Positions 23,057 through 29,370 of a stretch of DNA of 34,986 nt are shown here, one piece after another. Location: NCBI GenBank assembly GCA_016291995.1, contig JAEEZV010000022.1, positions 1-34,986 of the forward strand. The letters run 5' to 3'. The DNA is from Caryophanales bacterium. GTDB taxonomy: Bacteria > Bacillota_I > Bacilli_A > RF39 > UBA660. The number at the start of each line of letters is the position of its first letter. The stretch's first letter is position 1. Under the pieces are notes generated by a model, which saw only the letters and a list, made by a program, of their open reading frames with translations, was not told the DNA's origin and did not search any database. The position numbers and the translations under genes are program-made.

Positions 23057-24402
23057 TTTTGCACCTCCAAAGTACTTATCTTTCCAAGTATGAATTGATG
23101 TAATTTAATAACATCACTTAAATCGACATTTCCGTTACCGTTGACTTCACCGGCCGTTAAATAAGCACCAGTAAGATGACTTATATCGATATTGTGTTGA
23201 TGTAATTTAATAACATCACTTAGGTCTACTGTACCACTACCATTTACATCTCCTAGTACAGATAACGTATATTCCAAAGTCTCATCACTAAATGCTATTT
23301 TTAAAACATCGCCTGTCCTAATTTTATCAGAATCGGTAACACTTTGACCTTTTGAATTAGTAATACTAATAGTACCTGATGTATCAAAATAATTTTTAAG
23401 ATTTGCATAACTTGTATTAGCTTTCAATCTTTCAATTGTCATCGTTGTATCATTAACTTTTAAACTCTCATCAATAACAAGTTTTTTACGTTTAAAACTA
23501 TATCTATCAATTTCATTATTATTATACATAATTAATAATTTACAATCATCATTTATTATTGTGTTAGCATCAGTAATTGCCGTACCATTCTTATTTATAA
23601 CCTTAATAGTAACTGTACTACTTGTAATATTTTGACTGATCTCACTATAATACGTATTATCAACATCATTAAGATATATTACTTTATCCATAATTTGATA
23701 ATCGGAATGGAATCTTATAATGTTTATTTCCTTAATTACTGTTCCACTACGCTTAAGTATTAATTTACCATCGCTAATACTATAAGCTATATTAGAATCA
23801 TTCGAACCAAGATTACTTATAATTACAGCATCTTCATCTGATCTAGTATAGATATAATTAGCATCTGCATTATATTCATAAACATCCGTACTAAATTCAT
23901 GCTCTGCCTCAACAGTAACCGTTGCTTCGACATCAGCCAATTCAATCATATTATATTCGTCATCGCATAGTTCAATATTAGTTAATTTAATTTTATAAGT
24001 CTTACCTGCTTCGGCATCATCTGCTATTTTTAGTTTTATTTGACCAACTGTTGTATTTGATGTTACACCAGTAGTTTTAACAATTGCAAATCCTTTAGCT
24101 GAACTAGCATACGTTTCAAAATCACCTTTAGCAGTAAATGACGTATATGTCAACTTTGAATCCAAAGTATAGTTTGCATTTACTGATAAAACTTTAACAT
24201 TTGATATCTTCAAATTAACATCGCATGTAATTATTGCTCCAGGCTCTGCTTCACTAGGTGAACAAGTAAGCGCTACACTACTTGTTGTATCTACACTATA
24301 TGTCCCTTTATTTATCCAAAATACAGACATCAGTATAAATAAACTAGCCACCGAAGCCAAACAAATACTAATTCCTAAATTCTTTCTTATAAAACTTCCC
24401 AT
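23053..24402 (-). CDS. Adaptor-like surface protein with N-terminal cohesin-like domain and C-terminal dockerin
   Basis: The 449-residue protein has an N-terminal hydrophobic segment (about 11-31) that may be a signal or an anchor. A cohesin-like domain lies at 43-165, with the Cys pair Cys47/Cys60 and the strand VGQIKLKIADDAEAG. A beta-rich middle (170-310) follows, then a small module (about 310-384) like the one before the dockerin of the glucosaminidase. A dockerin fills 383-443. Its first calcium loop DVNGSGTVDLSD (385-396) is good; in the second, EVNGNGNVDLSD (419-430), the first Asp is Glu. Carrying both a receptor and a ligand module, it has the layout of an adaptor scaffoldin. It is the middle gene of a three-gene operon. 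Confidence 0.8.
   Translation of the reverse strand: MGSFIRKNLGISICLASVASLFILMSVFWINKGTYSVDTTSSVALTCSPSEAEPGAIITCDVNLKISNVKVLSVNANYTLDSKLTYTSFTAKGDFETYASSAKGFAIVKTTGVTSNTTVGQIKLKIADDAEAGKTYKIKLTNIELCDDEYNMIELADVEATVTVEAEHEFSTDVYEYNADANYIYTRSDEDAVIISNLGSNDSNIAYSISDGKLILKRSGTVIKEINIIRFHSDYQIMDKVIYLNDVDNTYYSEISQNITSSTVTIKVINKNGTAITDANTIINDDCKLLIMYNNNEIDRYSFKRKKLVIDESLKVNDTTMTIERLKANTSYANLKNYFDTSGTISITNSKGQSVTDSDKIRTGDVLKIAFSDETLEYTLSVLGDVNGSGTVDLSDVIKLHQHNIDISHLTGAYLTAGEVNGNGNVDLSDVIKLHQFILGKISTLEVQK
23095..23222. repeat. Two 26-base repeats encoding the dockerin helices of the adaptor
   Basis: Bases 23095-23120 and 23197-23222 are identical and encode SDVIKLHQ in each dockerin half. The spacing is 102 bases, the same as in the dockerin of the glucosaminidase, although the sequences differ. 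Confidence 0.85.
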
Positions 24403-24417
24403 ATTCCCTCCATAATG

Positions 24418-25260
24418 TTATTTTTTCTTCATAATCATCCTTAAAACATTAAATATAACTAAGAACACAATAATAGATATTAGAATTTTTTTCATATCAA
24501 TTACATTCTTTTTTTCTACCGTAACTGCCTCTTTTTTAATATTGATAGTATACGTTACCTCATAATCATCTTTACTTACAACAATACTGATAACACTACC
24601 ATCTTTTAAGTTTTTATTACCTTCTATTTTATATGTCGATAAAGCATTACTTAAAATAGGAGTAATAGCAAGTTCATCTTCATTATCTATAGTAAGATCA
24701 TAATTATATACATCTTTATCAAATGCTAAATAATAATTATCGATAATTATATCTTCTAAATATATATCTTCAGTAGCAGCAGGAGTTTCTACCGCAGGCT
24801 GCTCCTTCGTATTACTGCTCACAGTACCATTATTTGATACGCTAGTCTCTTTCATATTAACCGTAACAGATACTGAATCAATCGCTGTATTATCATCAGC
24901 AGTATAAAAAGCAACATCTTTTAGTTCTATTAATCCTGGATTACTACCACTTTTTTTAAATTTAGCAGTTCCAATTTTAAAAGTATTCTTAATTTCATCT
25001 GCCGTATATATTGATACCTTACCATTAGAGCCATATCCATTCCATATTGCATTATGTACGAATGAGACAAACAACAAGCCATCATTTGTAACTATATTAG
25101 TCTCGACACCAGAAATTGCAGAATCAGTACTACCACTGATTTCACAAGTAAATTCTTCCCCATCAAAAGCCTCTTTTGGGCAACTAATAGTAATGCTATC
25201 AGCATACACATGTAATGGGCATAACAATAAAATAAATAATGTCAATATTTTTTTCTTCAT
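24418..25260 (-). CDS. Membrane-anchored cohesin-like protein
   Basis: The 280-residue protein has a signal peptide (1-20). A cohesin-like domain follows (about 22-136) with a Cys pair (Cys27, Cys39), GVETNIVTNDGLLF, IGTAKFKKSG and IELKDVAFYTADDN. Then come a Thr/Glu-rich linker (138-165), a cadherin-like domain (166-243) and a C-terminal membrane segment (about 256-276) with a short basic tail (MKKK). It is the first gene of the operon, with the promoter at 25316-25344 and a Shine-Dalgarno AAGGGG. The layout is that of an anchoring scaffoldin with one cohesin. What it binds is unknown; the dockerins encoded in this window are the obvious candidates. Confidence 0.8.
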   Translation of the reverse strand: MKKKILTLFILLLCPLHVYADSITISCPKEAFDGEEFTCEISGSTDSAISGVETNIVTNDGLLFVSFVHNAIWNGYGSNGKVSIYTADEIKNTFKIGTAKFKKSGSNPGLIELKDVAFYTADDNTAIDSVSVTVNMKETSVSNNGTVSSNTKEQPAVETPAATEDIYLEDIIIDNYYLAFDKDVYNYDLTIDNEDELAITPILSNALSTYKIEGNKNLKDGSVISIVVSKDDYEVTYTINIKKEAVTVEKKNVIDMKKILISIIVFLVIFNVLRMIMKKK

Positions 25261-25315
25261 ATATACCCCTTACTTTTATTCACAGTGCTTATAGCACACT
25301 CCTACTCTCTATAAA

Positions 25316-25344
25316 AGTGTACCATATATTAAAACTTTTTACAA
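25316..25344 (-). promoter_or_regulatory. Promoter of the cohesin-like operon
   Basis: TTGTAA (25344-25339) and TACACT (25321-25316) are separated by 17 bases, with TGG before the -10. The leader contains a small GTGCT/AGCAC hairpin. Confidence 0.6.
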
Positions 25345-25352
25345 GTATAAAA

Positions 25353-25383
25353 ACAAAAAAAATACACTTGAAGTGTATTTTAA
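25353..25383 (-). terminator. Terminator of lon
   Basis: AATACAC (25361-25367) pairs with GTGTATT (25373-25379) around TTGAA, extended by A/T pairs. A T-run follows on the minus strand. The right arm reaches the lon stop codon. Confidence 0.85.
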
Positions 25384-27656
25384 AATAAATCATTATATAA
25401 CTCTAAATAGTTATTAATATATTTTACTTTTATTCCTTTCAATAACTCTATTGGCAATTCTCTAACATCTTCCTTATTATCAATTGGAACATAAATAGTT
25501 TTAACATTATTATTGATGGCTGCTAATATCTTTTCTTTAATGCCACCTACCGGTAACACTTTACCTCTTAAAGTAATCTCCCCTGTCATACTGACAGTCG
25601 TATCAATTTCCTTATTTTTAAGTAAACTAATTAAACCAGTAAGAATAGCTAGTCCTGCCGAAGGACCATCTTTTAATGTATCAGCTCCTTCAAAATGAAT
25701 ATGAAAATCTTTGTTATCGAATAAACTACTATCAATATCCATTATTTCACTATTACCTTTAATATAACTAATTGCTACATAGACACTCTCTTTGATAACA
25801 TCACCCAGCATTCCAGTAAGATGAATTTCACCCTTTCCTGGATAACTTAATGCTGTTGTCTTCTGAATGCATCCACCATATGGTGTATATCCTAGAGCAT
25901 TAATAACGCCGACATAACTATCTTTTTCATTCTTTAAGAAACGATATTTATAATCACCCAAATATGATACAACATCTATTTTATTAGGATTACCACCATC
26001 GATAAGTATTCTTCTAAATATCTTATCTAGTGATCTTTCTAACTGCCTTACTCCAGACTCTCTCGTATAATGTGTTATTATTTCTTTAATATCCTTATTC
26101 GTTAGATTAATTTTAATGCTATAGTAATCAGACAATTTAGGAATTAAATAATTCTTAGCAATATCTTCTTTTTCATTTATCGTATAACTAGATAAATTAA
26201 TTATCTCTAGTCTATCTTTTAAAGCATCCGGAATCTTATCTTCATCATTACCAGTAAGAATAAACAAAACATTTGATAAATCAAATTCCTCTTCGATATA
26301 ATTATCGACAAATGATGAATTCTGTTCTTTATCCAAAACATCTAATAAAGCTGATGCTGGATCGCCTTTATAATCCTTAGTAAGTTTATCTATTTCATCA
26401 ATTAAGAATACTGGATTATTAACTCCAACTCTCTTTAATCCTTGAATTATTCTACCAGGATTAGAACCAATATAAGTCTTACGATGTCCAACAATTTCTC
26501 CCTCATCATGAACTCCACCAACACTAATCTTAACAAATTTCTTATTTAACGCATTAGCAATTGATTTAGCCATCGTTGTTTTACCAACACCCGGAGGACC
26601 AATCAAACATAGTATTGGACTCTTATTTTTCTTTTTAATCTTACTAACTGCTATATATTCGACAATTCTATCTTTGACACTTTCAAGTCCAAAATGAGTA
26701 CTATCTAATTTCTTTCTAATATCAGCTATATCTTTATTATCTTTTGTATATTTATTCCAAGGTAAACTTGCTAACCAATCAAGATAATTTCTAATAACAC
26801 CCATTTCTGGTGAAGATGGACTAGTAAGTTCATATCTATTTAATTCTTCATTAATTCTATTTTGAATATATTCAGGATAATCGCCATCATTAATCTTCTT
26901 ATTAAGCTTTAAAATATCATTATCTTTAATATCTATTTCATTTATTTCTTCCTTAATAAGTTTTATTTTCTCTTTTAATATATAATTCTTTTGTTCTTCA
27001 TCTAATCTTTCTTTTAAATGTTCATCGATACTATTTTCAAGTTTAACCGTTTCCATTTCCCTATTTAAATCTTGAATTAAAGTTTTAATTCTATTCATCG
27101 GATTAGATAATTCAACATAATTTACTTTTGTTGTATATTCAAATGGCATTTCAAAAGCAATAATATCTGTTAGTCTTGAAATACTAGAAATACCACTTAT
27201 TCTACCTAATACATTATTAGATACATTAGGTGATAATTCAATATAATCATTTAAATCTTTTAAAAGAATTCTTTTTAAAGCAATTGCTTCAAGTTCATTA
27301 AAATCATATTCCTTGGTAGGAATAGCAAACGCTTCATAAGTATCATCATCATTTTCAAGATAATTAATTACTTCAACTCTATCGATACCTACGATAACTA
27401 ATCTAATTACTCCATTAGGAAGTGCTAACTTTGTCTTAATCTTACCTAAAATACCAATCTTCGGTAATTTTCTTACATTAGGTTTATCTTCAGCTATATT
27501 AGGAATATTAATAAATAAAATATGACCATCATGATTCTTTTCACTAATATTGATAATTCTCTTTTCAAGTTCTGAAGATACTTCTATCCTAAGTTCATTA
27601 TAAGGCAAAATAACAGTATCTCTTAAAAATAAAACCGGCAAATTTGTCTCAACCAT
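25380..27656 (-). CDS. lon: ATP-dependent protease Lon
   Basis: Lon unfolds and degrades damaged and regulatory proteins in the cytoplasm as a hexamer. The 758 residues comprise an N-terminal substrate-binding domain (1 to about 195), a helical coiled region (about 200-290), an AAA+ domain and a C-terminal Ser-Lys protease domain. The AAA+ domain has Walker A GPPGVGKT at 353-360 and Walker B VFLIDEIDKL further on. The protease domain has catalytic Ser666 in KDGPSAGLA and Lys709 in GGIKEKILAA. All catalytic elements are intact. The Shine-Dalgarno AGGTGA precedes the ATG. I looked for CIRCE or CtsR operators upstream and saw none. It is flanked by a terminator and a separate promoter, so it is monocistronic. 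Confidence 0.97.
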   Translation of the reverse strand: MVETNLPVLFLRDTVILPYNELRIEVSSELEKRIINISEKNHDGHILFINIPNIAEDKPNVRKLPKIGILGKIKTKLALPNGVIRLVIVGIDRVEVINYLENDDDTYEAFAIPTKEYDFNELEAIALKRILLKDLNDYIELSPNVSNNVLGRISGISSISRLTDIIAFEMPFEYTTKVNYVELSNPMNRIKTLIQDLNREMETVKLENSIDEHLKERLDEEQKNYILKEKIKLIKEEINEIDIKDNDILKLNKKINDGDYPEYIQNRINEELNRYELTSPSSPEMGVIRNYLDWLASLPWNKYTKDNKDIADIRKKLDSTHFGLESVKDRIVEYIAVSKIKKKNKSPILCLIGPPGVGKTTMAKSIANALNKKFVKISVGGVHDEGEIVGHRKTYIGSNPGRIIQGLKRVGVNNPVFLIDEIDKLTKDYKGDPASALLDVLDKEQNSSFVDNYIEEEFDLSNVLFILTGNDEDKIPDALKDRLEIINLSSYTINEKEDIAKNYLIPKLSDYYSIKINLTNKDIKEIITHYTRESGVRQLERSLDKIFRRILIDGGNPNKIDVVSYLGDYKYRFLKNEKDSYVGVINALGYTPYGGCIQKTTALSYPGKGEIHLTGMLGDVIKESVYVAISYIKGNSEIMDIDSSLFDNKDFHIHFEGADTLKDGPSAGLAILTGLISLLKNKEIDTTVSMTGEITLRGKVLPVGGIKEKILAAINNNVKTIYVPIDNKEDVRELPIELLKGIKVKYINNYLELYNDLF

Positions 27657-27742
27657 ACTGTCACCTACCTATTTAAAAAAAGCGCATTTATTATCAAAAT
27701 AATATTTAAATAATAAATGTCACTTCCTCTTCATGAGTTAAT

Positions 27743-27770
27743 ATTTTAATCATATTTATTTATATATCAA
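27743..27770 (-). promoter_or_regulatory. Possible promoter of lon
   Basis: TTGATA (27770-27765) and TAAAAT (27748-27743) are separated by 16 bases. The leader would be about 80 bases. Other AT-rich candidates exist in this stretch, so the call is tentative. Confidence 0.4.
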
Positions 27771-27840
27771 TAGATTTGACACATTTTTTACATAAGATTT
27801 TTTATACCTTTTTTTGCCATAAAAATTAGCTTATTTTCTA

Positions 27841-27869
27841 TTGACAAGGTATATGTTTTTACATATAAT
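27841..27869 (+). promoter_or_regulatory. Perfect consensus promoter of the small Pro/Tyr-rich protein
   Basis: TTGACA (27841-27846), a 17-base spacer and TATAAT (27864-27869) match the housekeeping sigma consensus at every position. This is the strongest-looking promoter in the window, and it drives the 62-residue gene at 27944. Confidence 0.85.
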
Positions 27870-27943
27870 AAATGCCAAGACAATATCGCTGCATTAACAT
27901 TTTTCGCATTACTTAATATAATACTATGAAAGGATGTGAAAAA

Positions 27944-28132
27944 ATGTATCAAAGTAATTTTAAAAGACCTCCATATAACAATAGATTTGGTGGCAGTGGC
28001 TTTATTGCTCCGTTTATTTTAGGCGGTATTACCGGAGGACTATTGGCCCCTGCTTTTTATCCAAGACCAGTATATTATCCACCAGTACCAGTAAGTCCAT
28101 ATTACCCTGGAGGTTATCCAATATATTATTAA
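27944..28132 (+). CDS. Small Pro/Tyr/Gly-rich protein of unknown function
   Basis: I choose ATG 27944 (62 residues) because the Shine-Dalgarno AAAGGATG lies seven to ten bases upstream; an earlier in-frame ATG at 27926 has none. The product starts MYQSNFKRPPYNNRFGG. It has a Gly-rich hydrophobic stretch (FIAPFILGGITGGLLAPA, about 21-38), then a C-terminal tail dominated by Pro, Tyr and Val and ending in Tyr-Tyr. I do not recognise a family. The composition resembles small coat or surface-associated proteins, and the hydrophobic segment could insert in a membrane. It has a perfect consensus promoter, so expression should be high. No terminator is obvious before the next gene. Confidence 0.65.
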   Translation: MYQSNFKRPPYNNRFGGSGFIAPFILGGITGGLLAPAFYPRPVYYPPVPVSPYYPGGYPIYY

Positions 28133-28158
28133 TTTCTTATACACATTTTCATAATTCG

Positions 28159-28167
28159 TGTTATAAT
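28159..28167 (+). promoter_or_regulatory. Extended -10 promoter
   Basis: TGTTATAAT lies 17 bases before ATG 28184, so the start of transcription would fall at the Shine-Dalgarno AGGTGGT. Confidence 0.55.
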
Positions 28168-28183
28168 TATACTAGGTGGTAAT

Positions 28184-28708
28184 ATGAAGAATAACTACAT
28201 AATAGATTACGTCAATGAAAATGAATTCAGAAAAAAAGAAAGAGCTATCAAAAAGTATAACATGTTAGCCTACAAAAAACTTTTATTTGATTATTATCCA
28301 AGTTTAAGAGAAGGTAATTTTTTAGGAGTTCTAGTTTCATCAGATGAAAATGATAAAATCGATAAATATGAACTTACTCTTCCAACGGATAGAACATTCA
28401 CAATGGTTCATGGTAATATTACCCTTCACTATTCAGTATATAGAGATAATAAAACAGTCATTTTAGAAACATTGACTCCAGAAGATATCTTAACTGAAGG
28501 TCATCAAAAAGAACTAACTACATATAAAGGTGTTATGGTATCTAAATCACATAAAGACCTAGATATGTTTAAAATTAATCTTCTTAGTAGTATGAATAAG
28601 GATGGATTCTTCAAACTAGATACAATGCCTGTATGGTTACTTACAACTATTATTGGTATATTTAGTTTTATTACCGCATTCATTGTTGCTAAACTAATAA
28701 TAAAGTAA
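28184..28708 (+). CDS. Tail-anchored protein of unknown function
   Basis: The 174-residue product has no signal peptide. Residues 1-147 form a soluble, presumably cytoplasmic domain with charged N-terminal helices (12-35) and beta-rich middle segments (TLPTDRTFTMVHGNITLHYS, 65-84). One membrane segment at 149-173 is followed by a single Lys, the layout of a tail-anchored protein. I recognise no family. The Shine-Dalgarno AGGTGGT supports the start, and the strong hairpin at 28696-28729 ends the transcript. With neighbours that are also small and unassigned, no function can be read from context. Confidence 0.65.
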   Translation: MKNNYIIDYVNENEFRKKERAIKKYNMLAYKKLLFDYYPSLREGNFLGVLVSSDENDKIDKYELTLPTDRTFTMVHGNITLHYSVYRDNKTVILETLTPEDILTEGHQKELTTYKGVMVSKSHKDLDMFKINLLSSMNKDGFFKLDTMPVWLLTTIIGIFSFITAFIVAKLIIK

Positions 28709-28729
28709 ACTTTACTTTATTATTTTTTT
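28696..28729 (+). terminator. Terminator of the tail-anchored protein gene
   Basis: AATAATAAAGTAAA (28696-28709) is an exact inverted repeat of TTTACTTTATTATT (28711-28724), running into a T-run. It includes the end of the coding region. Confidence 0.8.
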
Positions 28730-28730
28730 A

Positions 28731-28739
28731 TGCTATAAT
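28731..28739 (+). promoter_or_regulatory. Extended -10 promoter of the CFI-box gene
   Basis: TGCTATAAT matches the extended -10 consensus, directly behind the previous terminator. The Shine-Dalgarno AGGAGAA (28755-28761) follows. Confidence 0.6.
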
Positions 28740-28766
28740 AATCAGCCGTAAAAAAGGAGAAATATT

Positions 28767-29345
28767 ATGTACGAAGCTTATTGTGCATCATGCACTTATG
28801 TAAATGAGAATCTTTTCTGCGAAAAAAAAGGTGAATACATTAGTGGTAACGATCCAAAATGCTATAACTATTGTGAAGCATATTCAAGAAGCAATTCCGC
28901 AAGAGAAAACCTATATGGAAGAAGTGGTTCTAGTGGATGTTATATTACTACGATGATGTGTAATTTATTAGGATATCCTGATAACAATTATTATCTAAAT
29001 ACTTTAAGAAACTTTAGAGATAATGTTATGAAAAAAAATCCAAATTATATTCCATTATTAATTAAATATGATGTTATTGGACCACAAATTGCCTACTCTT
29101 TAGCTAAAGATAAACAAGGTAAAGAAATTGCTACCGCTATGTTTACTCGTTTTATCACACAAGCCGTATCAGCAATTGAAGCAGAAAAAAATGATATGGC
29201 TATCAATACATATATGGCTATGACAAACGCTTTGGCTGAAACTTATGGTATTGAAGTTATTCAAGCAGATCTTGATAACTATCAAGTAGATATGGAAACC
29301 CTTGGTAAGGCTAGAAGAAGAGTACCAAACGAAAATAATATATAA
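28767..29345 (+). CDS. Cys-rich protein with CFI-box-type motif
   Basis: The 192-residue product has a Cys-rich N-terminus (Cys6, Cys9, Cys18, Cys32, Cys36) that could bind a metal. Next comes GCYITTMMC (57-65) and, a short distance on, LRNFRD (80-85). The pattern C-[FY]-I-T-T followed by L-R-x-F-R-D is that of the CFI-box family, found at the C-terminus of diverse bacterial proteins with unknown role. Here it is followed by a further helical region (about 90-185) without membrane segments or signal peptide. The protein is probably cytoplasmic. It has its own promoter and terminator. Function is not known; the metal-binding idea rests only on Cys spacing. Confidence 0.65.
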   Translation: MYEAYCASCTYVNENLFCEKKGEYISGNDPKCYNYCEAYSRSNSARENLYGRSGSSGCYITTMMCNLLGYPDNNYYLNTLRNFRDNVMKKNPNYIPLLIKYDVIGPQIAYSLAKDKQGKEIATAMFTRFITQAVSAIEAEKNDMAINTYMAMTNALAETYGIEVIQADLDNYQVDMETLGKARRRVPNENNI

Positions 29346-29370
29346 AAAAAGAGCATAAGCTCTTTTTTTT
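29344..29370. terminator. Bidirectional terminator between the CFI-box gene and the ABC transporter genes
   Basis: GAGC (29351-29354) pairs with GCTC (29359-29362), flanked by seven A and eight T, so it works on both strands. It overlaps the stop of the minus-strand ABC gene. Confidence 0.85.

Noticed and set aside
17611-23222. CRISPR-like repeats
   Set aside because: The repeats are only two copies each, lie inside dockerin coding sequence in frame and encode the two calcium-loop helices.
27926-27943. Earlier ATG for the small Pro/Tyr-rich protein
   Set aside because: No Shine-Dalgarno upstream of it; the AAAGGATG inside this stretch serves ATG 27944.
27657-27943. Heat-shock operator (CIRCE or CtsR box) before lon
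   Set aside because: I looked for the GCACTC-type inverted repeat and the GGTCAAA-type heptads and found neither.
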